Assembly (NCBI GenBank): GCA_934463175.1
Contig: CAKSIW010000057.1
Span: forward strand, 1-17,184
Length of the DNA: 17,184 bases
Source of the DNA: an uncultured Clostridia bacterium
GTDB taxonomy: Bacteria > Bacillota > Clostridia > Monoglobales > Monoglobaceae
Reading direction: 5' to 3'
The position numbers and the translations under genes are program-made. Shown here one piece after another: positions 9,237 to 15,830 of the stretch (the first letter of the stretch is position 1; each line of letters begins with the position of its first letter). Below the pieces are notes generated by a model. The model did not search any database and was not told where the DNA came from. It saw nothing but the letters and a program-made list of their open reading frames with translations.

Positions 9237-9277
9237 CAGCCAAATGAAAAAACGGTGGTTTGAAAGGAACTTTGATT

Positions 9278-10543
9278 ATGAAACGCTATAAAGTGGAATT
9301 TAATAAGCACTATTTTGACGGTAAAGACGTGTTTCCAAAAGGCGAAATCACAGTTGGTAATGACAATGCTTCTGCTTTAAAAACAGTGCATGAATTTCTG
9401 GACACCTTTTGGAAAACCTGCTGCAAAGAGCCGTACGGCAAAATGAAATATCCTTTCTTAGTTCCCGGCGGATTTTACGCAGATCTTTGGGATTGGGACA
9501 GCTTTTTCATGGCATGTGCCGTACCGGAGGGAGGATACAGTTATGCAAAGGGTTCTATACAGAATCTGCTTGACGGAATGAATGAGGAAACAGGTGCACC
9601 CGCAAAGAAATACGGACTTGACGGCAGCGTTGATTACACTCAGCACCCGTATCCGCTTCAGATTCAGTTTGCATATATAATGGCAAAACGTACGGGTGAT
9701 ATGGAAGGTCTTGAGAAGGAGTACCCCCGATTTGAGAGAATGCTCAAGTGGTATGAGGACAACACCAAAAAGTTTGGTTTTTATGTGTGGAACAGCCTGT
9801 GGGGGAATGGCATAGATAACAATCCGTCGGTATACGGCAGAACACCAAGAAGCTCGGCAGGGGTGGATCTTGCTTCATTCCATTACCGTGAGCTCATGGC
9901 AATGAGGAAGGTATCTGAAAAATTTGTGCCTGATAAAGCAGACTTTTATGCAGAGATGGCGCATAATCTGAAAAAGCAGATTTGCGAAAAATACTTTGAT
10001 TGCGCAGATGGAATGTTTTACAATGTTGATTTAAACTATAACGCAGACAGTGTTACGAACCAGAAGGTGGGGTGGGTAACTCACCTTAAGTTTAAAAGCT
10101 GGGCATCGCTGTTTCCCCTTTGGGCAGGTGCTGCCACTCCCGAGCAGGCAAAAATTATAAGAGACAGGATTATGTCGGAGGAGGAATATCTAAGCTGCTG
10201 CGGTATCCGTTCACACAGTAAAAATGACATGGTATACAACAATGAGCCAATGGGGAATCCTTCAAACTGGCAGGGACCGGTGTGGGGGCTGAGCACGTTT
10301 GTCACCGCTTATGGGCTTGCGAGATACGGCTATAGAGATGATGCTCTGGAGGTTGCATACAGACTTATCCGTACTTTTGCAGCTGACATTGAACAAAATA
10401 AATGCATACACGAAGCATACAGCGGTGAAACCGGACAACCGCTCATTAAGCCCGGTTTTGTAAGCTGGAATATGCTTGCATATAAAATTATTGACGATAT
10501 AGAAAACGGAAAGGATTGTACAACAGAGGATATACTCTGTTGA
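9278..10543 (+). CDS. MGH1/GH63-like (alpha/alpha)6-barrel glycoside hydrolase, cytoplasmic
   Basis: 421 residues without a signal peptide, so it probably acts on imported oligosaccharides. The protein resembles the six-hairpin glycosidases related to mannosylglycerate hydrolase, GH63 and trehalase. Visible family features are PGGFYADLWDWDSFF (about 63-77), GNGIDNNPSV with probable catalytic acid D180, QGPVWG (332-337), and IHEAYSGETG with probable base E379. Length and motif order suit a single-domain member of this group. I use ATG 9278 because AGGAA (9265-9269) is 8 bases upstream; an in-frame TTG at 9260 is less likely. The gene starts 41 bases after the SLH anchor gene and ends 14 bases before the next hydrolase. 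The family assignment is good; the sugar specificity cannot be read from the sequence. Confidence 0.82.
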   Translation: MKRYKVEFNKHYFDGKDVFPKGEITVGNDNASALKTVHEFLDTFWKTCCKEPYGKMKYPFLVPGGFYADLWDWDSFFMACAVPEGGYSYAKGSIQNLLDGMNEETGAPAKKYGLDGSVDYTQHPYPLQIQFAYIMAKRTGDMEGLEKEYPRFERMLKWYEDNTKKFGFYVWNSLWGNGIDNNPSVYGRTPRSSAGVDLASFHYRELMAMRKVSEKFVPDKADFYAEMAHNLKKQICEKYFDCADGMFYNVDLNYNADSVTNQKVGWVTHLKFKSWASLFPLWAGAATPEQAKIIRDRIMSEEEYLSCCGIRSHSKNDMVYNNEPMGNPSNWQGPVWGLSTFVTAYGLARYGYRDDALEVAYRLIRTFAADIEQNKCIHEAYSGETGQPLIKPGFVSWNMLAYKIIDDIENGKDCTTEDILC

Positions 10544-10557
10544 AAGCGTGAGGGTGT

Positions 10558-12624
10558 ATGAGTTATAAAATTAAAAAAGGCAGAATTGTGTCTGATAAGG
10601 GTATTCCTATTCCTCCAAGGTGGTTTTGCGACGATCTGACGGCTTTTGCTTCCGATGAAAGAGGCATTACGGCAGTTGAGTTTTTCAACCGGCGCACAAA
10701 AGGCTCTGAGAAGGTTTTTGTTGCCGATATGTGGGGAGGATTTGTGTTTTATATTGTTGACGGCATGGAACGACATGTTCTTGAACTGTCGGAATGTACG
10801 GTTATGCCCTACGGTTTCACCGCGGTATATAATTTTAAGGGGGACAGGTTTTTGTATGAACAGCGTGTTGTAAACAACACCGTCTATGTCTCCATGACAT
10901 CTGCAAAGACCGAGGGTGTTAAATTTTCCATGGAGTTCTATGATATGTTATGCTTCACTCCTTTTGAACACGGAGACCTGCGTTACAGGAGCAAAATAAA
11001 ACGTACGTGGAATGCATGGGAGTATAAAGCAGGCTGTCTCACAAATTCTTTTAATGAAGATGGTGAGGGAACATATGTGACAATTGCGTCAAGCTGTAAA
11101 AATAAATATTCGGTTCATTCATACGGAAATCTGAAGCATATTCTGGAAATCGAGCTTGGACCGGGAAAAACTGAATTTTTCAGCATATCATTTGCGGACA
11201 GCGAGAGAAAGAGCTATGATTTAACAAAGGCGGATTTTGCTCTTTTGGTCAAAGAACAGAATAAACGGTATGATGATGTGATAAAGAAAAGTCCGGTGCT
11301 GAAAAGTCCGTATAAAAAGCTTAACGAATTTTTTATGCTTGCACCGCTTTATCATGAGGCGTGCAAGGTTCAGTCAATCAAGGGCGCGATAAGAGCCAAA
11401 ACCGAGCACTATTGGGTTTGGGGCTGGGACGGAATGAGCTCCTGTTATTCCTACAGCTATTGGAATGACGCGGAGTTTATCGGAGAACTTCTTGAGTTTT
11501 ACAAAGAAACCGCAGACTGTGAGAAGGGGATTGCCCACTGGTTCGCAAGAGATTTCAGCCATATAGAAACATCAATGGCAGCTGCGCAGGGGTTCTATAT
11601 AAATCTGCTTTATCAATATATGCAAAATGGCGGAGACGTTTCGTTATACTATGATTTTGCAAAGAAGATTTTTGAGATTATATTAAGAGTTGAGGTGAAA
11701 AATCTCGGCGTTTTTGAGGGACAGTCACTGTTCCCTGATTTCAGGGATTCAATATTGGAAACGGGACATGATATAAGCTGCTTCAACAACACAAGCACAT
11801 ATTGCGCGGTTATGGCAATGGTCAGGCTGGCGGAAAATCAGGGCGACAGAGAAACGAGGGAGAAGGCGGCTGCTGTTGCGGAGAGAACAAGAAAGAACTT
11901 TGACGATATTTTCTTTGACAGCAAAAACGGATTCTACAGGGGCTCTGTAGATTCATTATCACTTGAGAAAAGGGATATTTTCACATCGATGGCAATAAAG
12001 TGGGACAATGAATTTTGTGCCGATCTTGCAGAAAAACATAATAAGGAGTTTATTGATTTTTTTGAAAAAAACTTTGTTGCTCCGTCAGGAATAAGACCTC
12101 ACCCGATCTGGGGCAAGGGCTTTGACGTTGATGCAAACCAGGCACATTGCTGGTGGCCGTCGAATGGCGAATATTACAGCCGCGGCATAAATCTTGCTGA
12201 CAGGAGGGATCTGATAGACAAGTGGATAAAATGGGTGAGCGACTGGACGGATATTTTGATGTGTCCGGAGGGGATAAACTGTTATACCACGGATTCTAAA
12301 CCCTATGTTGATGATTGGAACGCAATGAACGGAACATGGCAGACATATTCTCTGCGTGCATGGTACGAGGCGGCGGTTCACTCTGTTGTGGGAATCTGCT
12401 TCGAGGGTGAGGGGGTCAGAATTCTACCGTACAATGGTGAGGAGATGTCCTTGAAAAAGCTTGGTTTTTACGGGAAGAAATTTGACATTTATATGAAAGG
12501 CAGCGGAAAAAATATAGAAAAAATAGTCATTAATAAAAAAGAATACAAAGATAGATCGGGCTTTATTCCGAAACAGATTTTTTCAAAGAAAAACGTGATA
12601 GAGGTTTACAGAAGCAATGATTAA
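10558..12624 (+). CDS. Six-hairpin glycosidase-like protein, unassigned family
   Basis: 688 residues, no signal peptide. The layout is an N-terminal beta-sandwich (about 1-235), an (alpha/alpha)6-type catalytic region (about 250-615) and a short C-terminal beta domain (about 615-688), as in clan GH-L/GH-G-like enzymes (GH65, GH94, GH15, GH63 relatives). Tryptophan- and acid-rich motifs typical of the active-site funnel are HYWVWGWDG (284-292), FPDFRDSILETGHD (392-405) and AHCWWPSNGEYYSRG (529-543). Candidate acids are D291, E401/D405, E538 and E571, but I cannot assign acid and base. The start follows a close GAGGG (10550-10554, 3 bases from ATG). The 14-base gap after the MGH1-like gene indicates co-transcription, and the two enzymes probably act on successive linkages of one imported glycan. 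I do not recognise a numbered GH family. Confidence 0.72.
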   Translation: MSYKIKKGRIVSDKGIPIPPRWFCDDLTAFASDERGITAVEFFNRRTKGSEKVFVADMWGGFVFYIVDGMERHVLELSECTVMPYGFTAVYNFKGDRFLYEQRVVNNTVYVSMTSAKTEGVKFSMEFYDMLCFTPFEHGDLRYRSKIKRTWNAWEYKAGCLTNSFNEDGEGTYVTIASSCKNKYSVHSYGNLKHILEIELGPGKTEFFSISFADSERKSYDLTKADFALLVKEQNKRYDDVIKKSPVLKSPYKKLNEFFMLAPLYHEACKVQSIKGAIRAKTEHYWVWGWDGMSSCYSYSYWNDAEFIGELLEFYKETADCEKGIAHWFARDFSHIETSMAAAQGFYINLLYQYMQNGGDVSLYYDFAKKIFEIILRVEVKNLGVFEGQSLFPDFRDSILETGHDISCFNNTSTYCAVMAMVRLAENQGDRETREKAAAVAERTRKNFDDIFFDSKNGFYRGSVDSLSLEKRDIFTSMAIKWDNEFCADLAEKHNKEFIDFFEKNFVAPSGIRPHPIWGKGFDVDANQAHCWWPSNGEYYSRGINLADRRDLIDKWIKWVSDWTDILMCPEGINCYTTDSKPYVDDWNAMNGTWQTYSLRAWYEAAVHSVVGICFEGEGVRILPYNGEEMSLKKLGFYGKKFDIYMKGSGKNIEKIVINKKEYKDRSGFIPKQIFSKKNVIEVYRSND

Positions 12625-12749
12625 TGCGCGGCTTGAAAAATGAAAAAACGGCATGCGCAAGGTGCACAGTGCCGGTTCGGAAAAAAGAGCTGCCGGGATT
12701 TCTTCGGGCAAGCGGAAATATTTAAGCTTTATTAAATATCATTTTGTGC

Positions 12750-12777
12750 TTGCGCAGAGCAGAATAAGCAATATGAT
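12750..12777 (+). promoter_or_regulatory. Weak candidate internal promoter before the isomerase gene
   Basis: TTGCGC (12750-12755) and TATGAT (12772-12777) are 16 bases apart and lie in the largest gap of the operon (12625-12800). The -35 matches consensus only in TTG. Transcription would start near 12784, just before the AGGTG binding site. No clear terminator is seen in this gap; there is only a weak AT hairpin at 12718-12739. The isomerase/epimerase pair could therefore be transcribed both from upstream and from here. Confidence 0.3.
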
Positions 12778-12800
12778 ACAATAGAAAGGTGCTGGAATAT

Positions 12801-14195
12801 ATGAAAATGACGTTTGCACTGTATTTCGGAAACAGGGGCTTTTTCCCCGGAAAACTAATTGCAGGAGCAAGAGAGGAACTGAAAAGGGCTGTTGAAAAAG
12901 CCGGATACGGATATATATGCATGGATGAGGCTGAAACACGCTGCGGTGCTGTGGAAACAATAGCAGAAGGAAAGCTGTATAATAATTTTTTAAACGAAAA
13001 CAGAGGCAAATATGACGGAGTGATTGTGTGTCTGCCTAATTTTGGTGATGAAAACGGTGTGTCGGCTGCGTTAAAGGACGCTGCGGTTCCGATTCTTATA
13101 CAGGCATATCCTGATGATATAGGTATGATGGACATAACTCACCGCCGTGACGCAATGTGCGGTAAATTTGCCGTGTGCAATATATTGCGCCAGGCAGGAA
13201 TTCCGTATACTCTGACAAAGAAATTCACCGTGTCTCCGGAGTCTGAAAGCTTCAGAGAGGATTTGCACCGTTTTGCGGCAATTTGCAGAGTAGTAAAGGG
13301 AATGAGGACGTTTAATGTCGGCGCAATAGGTGCAAGAACCACGCCCTTCAAAACAGTTCGTGCTGATGAAACTGCTTTGCAAAGGAAGGGAATTAATGTG
13401 GAAACCGTTGATTTGAGCGAGGTTTTCCGACGTATGGATAGTGTCTCCGAAGGCGATGCTGACAAGGCTTGCGATAAAATTCTCAGTTATATGGAGTTTT
13501 CCGGTTATCCTGAGGAAAAGCTTATCAGGCTGGCACAGCTGCAATGCGTATTGGAGGATATTATTGAGGAATATGATTTACAGGCGGTTGCGCTCAGATG
13601 CTGGAACGAAATAGAAATCAATCTTGGGATTGCACCATGTGCAAGCCTGTCAATTTTAAATGAAATGGGTGTTGCAGCGGCGTGTGAGGTGGATATAACA
13701 AACGCTGTTATGATGCGTGCGCTGTATCTTGCGGCAGGTGCCCCATCGGCGCTGCTTGACTTTAACAATAATTACGGCGATGACGCGGAGAAGGCAATAA
13801 TGTTTCATTGCGGTCCCATTCCGCCGTCAATGCTTAAAAAGAAGGGGCGGATTTCAAACCACAGTATTCTCGAAAATTCTCTGGGCAATGGTACCGGAGT
13901 GGGGATTAATAAGGGTGAAATAAAAGAAGGCCCGATAACAGTGGGAAGCATAAAGACGGAGAACGGAAAAATATACGGATTTGTAACCGAAGCGGAATTT
14001 ACGAACGATGAAATTGAACCTGCATTTTTCGGCTGCGGAAAGGTGATGAAAAGGAAAAGCATTAACAGTGTTGCCAATTTTATGGCAACTAACGGATATA
14101 AGCATCATTTGTGTGTTGTATTTGAAAATTATGCTGATGTCATAAAGGAAGCGTTCAAAACATATCTCGGGTATGAGGTTGAGGAGGTGTTATAA
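12801..14195 (+). CDS. L-fucose/L-arabinose isomerase-like protein
   Basis: 464 residues, cytoplasmic. The sequence fits the L-fucose isomerase (FucI)-like superfamily: an N-terminal Rossmann-like half and a C-terminal metal-binding half. Recognisable stretches are GARTTPFKTVR (177-187), RCWNEIEINLGIAPC (266-280), ACEVDI (294-299), LLDFNNNYGDD (318-328), FHCG (335-338) and KHHLCVVFE (434-442). Probable divalent-metal ligands by family analogy are E296, D320 and H435 or H436. Such enzymes interconvert aldoses and ketoses, which fits the 3-epimerase encoded directly after it. I choose ATG 12801 (AGGTG 12787-12791, spacing 9); GTG 12789 would overlap that site. The protein is shorter than E. coli FucI (about 590 residues), so it is a remote family member and its sugar is unknown. 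Overlap with the epimerase start indicates translational coupling. Confidence 0.78.
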   Translation: MKMTFALYFGNRGFFPGKLIAGAREELKRAVEKAGYGYICMDEAETRCGAVETIAEGKLYNNFLNENRGKYDGVIVCLPNFGDENGVSAALKDAAVPILIQAYPDDIGMMDITHRRDAMCGKFAVCNILRQAGIPYTLTKKFTVSPESESFREDLHRFAAICRVVKGMRTFNVGAIGARTTPFKTVRADETALQRKGINVETVDLSEVFRRMDSVSEGDADKACDKILSYMEFSGYPEEKLIRLAQLQCVLEDIIEEYDLQAVALRCWNEIEINLGIAPCASLSILNEMGVAAACEVDITNAVMMRALYLAAGAPSALLDFNNNYGDDAEKAIMFHCGPIPPSMLKKKGRISNHSILENSLGNGTGVGINKGEIKEGPITVGSIKTENGKIYGFVTEAEFTNDEIEPAFFGCGKVMKRKSINSVANFMATNGYKHHLCVVFENYADVIKEAFKTYLGYEVEEVL

Positions 14196-15076
14196 TGAAT
14201 AAACTGGGAATATTTATGAATTTCTGGGAAAATACATGGAAGGCGGATCATATAAAATATATTAAAAAAGCGTCGGAAATCGGGTTTGATATTCTTGAAT
14301 TCCAGGCACAGCCGCTGCTTGAAATGAGTAATGCAAGAATGGACGAAATAAAGGCAGCAGCGGATTATTATAATGTTGAGCTTACATACAGCCTGGGCTT
14401 GGATAAAAAATATGACATATCCTCGTGCGATATGAGCACAAGGAGCCGCGGTATAAAATATTTAAAGAATATTATGGAATGTGTTCATTATATGGACGGA
14501 AAAATAATTTCGGGCGTGAGCTATGCCGGCTGGGGTGTGCCTGACGGAGAGTTTGAACGTGAGGAGCTTCTTGAAAACAGCATAAATTCCATGAAAGAGC
14601 TTGTGAAGACTGCTGAGGATTACGGCATTACTTATGCTGTGGAGGCGGTCAACAGGTTTGAGGGCGTTGTTCTAAATACTGCCGAACAGGCAGTTGATTA
14701 TGTTAAATGTGTAGACAGCCCCAACATGGGAGTGCTGCTTGACACATACCACATGAATATTGAAGAAAAAAATATAGGTGCTGCCATAAAATGTGCAGGA
14801 GATTTGCTTGTGGGGTTTCATACGGGTGAAAATAACAGAACAGCTCCGGGGAGGGGACACATGGATTGGAATGAGATTTTCAGTGCGCTTGCTTCTGTGA
14901 ATTACGGCGGACGGATTGTTTCTGAGCCGTTTGTTGCTTCGGGCGGCGAGGTCGGAAGGGACATTTGTGTGTGGAGGAATTTGGTATCCGATACCTCTGA
15001 AGACAGTATAGATAACGAAGCGCGGTTTCTTTTGAATTTTGAAAGAGAAATGATTAAAAAACATTTCAAAGAGTGA
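14195..15076 (+). CDS. D-tagatose/D-psicose (allulose) 3-epimerase family protein
   Basis: 293 residues, a TIM-barrel sugar isomerase/epimerase. The sequence follows the Agrobacterium D-psicose 3-epimerase closely. The metal ligands fall at the same numbers known for that enzyme: E150 (VEAVNRFE), D183 (LLDTYHMN), H209 (FHTGENNR) and E244 (SEPF). Substrate residues H186 and R215 are also kept, as are PGRGHMDW and the VWR segment near 259-261. E150 and E244 are the expected catalytic acid/base pair for C3 inversion of a ketose. The start ATG overlaps the last base of the isomerase stop and has a strong GAGGAGGTG (14181-14189) upstream. This pairing suggests aldose to ketose to C3-epimer conversion. 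The family is confident; the true substrate could be D-tagatose, D-fructose/psicose, L-ribulose or an uncommon ketose. Confidence 0.9.
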   Translation: MNKLGIFMNFWENTWKADHIKYIKKASEIGFDILEFQAQPLLEMSNARMDEIKAAADYYNVELTYSLGLDKKYDISSCDMSTRSRGIKYLKNIMECVHYMDGKIISGVSYAGWGVPDGEFEREELLENSINSMKELVKTAEDYGITYAVEAVNRFEGVVLNTAEQAVDYVKCVDSPNMGVLLDTYHMNIEEKNIGAAIKCAGDLLVGFHTGENNRTAPGRGHMDWNEIFSALASVNYGGRIVSEPFVASGGEVGRDICVWRNLVSDTSEDSIDNEARFLLNFEREMIKKHFKE

Positions 15077-15198
15077 AAATACAGAAAATGTTGCAGTAGA
15101 GCTTTCGGGATAACCGCAAATTGCTGAACGAATTTGTGTGCGGAGCTTTTTCAGTCTCTTTTCGGAATTAAGCGCACGTATGTTGTGATCGTATTTAA
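15077..15198. other. Intergenic stretch after the epimerase, possible structured 3' region
   Basis: No credible gene. CCGCA (about 15114-15118) with AATT can pair with AATTT and TGCGG (15131-15143), forming an imperfect hairpin with a small bulge. It is followed by AGC and five Ts, so it may be a weak first terminator before the strong one at 15199-15250. A long minus-strand reading frame crosses this stretch, but it has no convincing start signal or family similarity. Confidence 0.35.
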
Positions 15199-15250
15199 AG
15201 CTGACAGTATATTTATGTCCCAATGAGGGCATAAGGCTGTCAGTTTTTTT
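15199..15250 (+). terminator. Rho-independent terminator of the glycan-use operon
   Basis: CTGACAG (15201-15207) pairs with CTGTCAG (15237-15243). An inner stem TATGTCC / GGGCATA pairs with one G-U, and seven Ts (15244-15250) follow immediately. Position and orientation make it the end signal for the plus-strand genes that finish at 15076. Confidence 0.85.
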
Positions 15251-15405
15251 ATTTAATTTAAAATTATGGTTGAGATAAATGTTGAATCCAAAAGCCGTTA
15301 TGCAAAGCTTTAAAGTCTTGAAAAGCGGCAGCGGAATGCCGCGGACGCGTTTATAAATGAACGGTTGAGCCGTGCGTGCCTTTTTGCGAAAAATTGACAA
15401 ACTTT
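15251..15405. other. Intergenic stretch with no recognisable gene
   Basis: I see no supported gene. A small stem GCGGCA / TGCCGC (15325-15330 and 15337-15342) is next to only four As on its left, which is too weak to call a minus-strand terminator. Confidence 0.5.
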
Positions 15406-15440
15406 AGTGAATAGTGAAGAGTGAATAGTGAATAGTGAAG
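15406..15440 (+). repeat. Tandem heptamer repeat, five units of AGTGAAT/AGTGAAG
   Basis: Five contiguous 7-base units occupy 35 bases: AGTGAAT, AGTGAAG, AGTGAAT, AGTGAAT, AGTGAAG. This is a short tandem repeat in the space between two convergent terminators. It is non-coding here, resembles the heptamer repeats seen between genes in some bacteria, and could vary in copy number between strains. Confidence 0.9.
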
Positions 15441-15446
15441 AGGTAA

Positions 15447-15488
15447 TAAAAAAAATCGACAAGCTTCGCAAAAAGCTTGTCGATTTTT
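15447..15488 (-). terminator. Terminator of the tRNA operon, probably bidirectional
   Basis: AAAAATCGACAAGCTT (15451-15466) and AAGCTTGTCGATTTTT (15473-15488) form a perfect 16-bp stem with a 6-base loop. On the minus strand the stem is followed by a T-run (plus-strand As back to 15447), which fits termination of the tRNA transcript. The plus side also carries Ts within the stem. The stem begins on the last base of the encoded CCA of tRNA-Gln, with no spacer. Confidence 0.9.
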
Positions 15489-15561
15489 GGCTGCCGGACT
15501 AGGATTCGAACCCAGACAAACAGAGTCAGAGTCTGTCGTGCTACCTTTACACAATCCGGCA
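15488..15561 (-). tRNA. tRNA-Gln(CTG)
   Basis: On the minus strand the acceptor TGCCGGA pairs fully with TCCGGCA, followed by G and encoded CCA. The D arm, a T arm with TTCGAAT, and an anticodon stem ACAGA/TCTGT with loop CTCTGAC are all present, giving anticodon CTG (plus 15527-15529) and reading CAG. The U1-A72 acceptor end is typical of glutamine tRNA. It lies 7 bases after tRNA-Leu in the same transcript. Confidence 0.93.
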
Positions 15562-15568
15562 ATATGCT

Positions 15569-15653
15569 TGGTGCGAGCAGTGGGACTTGAACCCACACGT
15601 CGGTTGACACACGCCCCTCAAACGTGCCTGTCTGCCTATTCCAGCATGCTCGC
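15569..15653 (-). tRNA. tRNA-Leu(GAG)
   Basis: An 85-base class II tRNA on the minus strand. Acceptor GCGAGCA pairs with TGCTCGC, followed by A and encoded CCA. Anticodon stem CACGT/GCGTG (one G-U) closes loop TTGAGGG, giving anticodon GAG (plus 15617-15619), which reads CUC/CUU. The long variable arm (GTC-AACC-GAC stem) and T arm GTGGG-TTCAAGT-CCCAC are present. Confidence 0.93.
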
Positions 15654-15673
15654 ATTTCCAAGTGAACCTCCTA

Positions 15674-15702
15674 ATTATAATACGCTTTTCGCGTTTTGTC
15701 AA
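15674..15702 (-). promoter_or_regulatory. Consensus sigma-A promoter of the tRNA-Leu/tRNA-Gln operon
   Basis: On the minus strand TTGACA (plus 15697-15702) and TATAAT (plus 15674-15679) match consensus exactly with a 17-base spacer. Transcription should begin near 15667, leaving a leader of roughly 14 bases before tRNA-Leu. A/T tracts upstream of -35 (15703-15740) look like an UP element, as expected for a stable-RNA promoter. Confidence 0.93.
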
Positions 15703-15705
15703 GAC

Positions 15706-15729
15706 ATATTTTGAAATTTTTCAAAATAT
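15706..15729. promoter_or_regulatory. 24-bp perfect palindrome between divergent promoters
   Basis: ATATTTTGAAA (15706-15716) and TTTCAAAATAT (15719-15729) are exact reverse complements separated by TT. The site sits just upstream of the tRNA -35 box and 21 bases before the iclR-side -35 box. It could be a regulator binding site, part of an UP element, or chance symmetry of AT-rich DNA. Confidence 0.5.
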
Positions 15730-15750
15730 TTTTTATTTTTTATCTCACCC

Positions 15751-15778
15751 TTGACTTTTTTTGCTTTTTATGTATAAT
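15751..15778 (+). promoter_or_regulatory. Sigma-A promoter of the IclR-family regulator gene
   Basis: TTGACT (15751-15756) and TATAAT (15773-15778) are 16 bases apart. Transcription should begin near 15785, inside the first operator-like palindrome, so binding there would block initiation. It drives the regulator and the overlapping UlaG-like gene. Confidence 0.85.
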
Positions 15779-15781
15779 ACA

Positions 15782-15796
15782 TTCGAGGATAACGAA
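15782..15796. promoter_or_regulatory. Operator-like palindrome 1 (TTCG-N7-CGAA)
   Basis: TTCGAGGATAACGAA has 4-bp inverted arms spaced 7 apart, the size usual for IclR-family half-site dyads. It overlaps the predicted transcription start. It shares arms and length with the site at 15803-15817. Confidence 0.6.
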
Positions 15797-15802
15797 ATAT
15801 AA

Positions 15803-15817
15803 TTCGATAATATCGAA
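15803..15817. promoter_or_regulatory. Operator-like palindrome 2 (TTCGATA-A-TATCGAA)
   Basis: A perfect 7+1+7 palindrome between the predicted transcription start and the ribosome binding site (15821-15825). Its centre is 21 bp from that of palindrome 1, about two helical turns, so two dimers or a tetramer could bind the same DNA face. I infer autoregulation by the IclR-family product. Confidence 0.65.
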
Positions 15818-15830
15818 AATGGAGGCGCAA

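Noticed and set aside
12718..12739. AT-rich inverted repeat ATATTTAA / TTAAATAT in the gap before the isomerase gene
   Set aside because: Only A-T pairs and no T-run at a suitable distance, so it is too weak to be called a terminator or operator.
14672..15400. Long minus-strand reading frame (242 codons) over the end of the epimerase gene and the intergenic region
   Set aside because: It runs antisense to a confident epimerase gene and through a strong terminator, has no clear ribosome binding site, and shows no domain or signal I can recognise.
15487..15714. Short plus- and minus-strand reading frames over the tRNA genes
   Set aside because: These are translations of tRNA sequence (the G-F-E-P-R type motifs come from the T-arm) and are not proteins.
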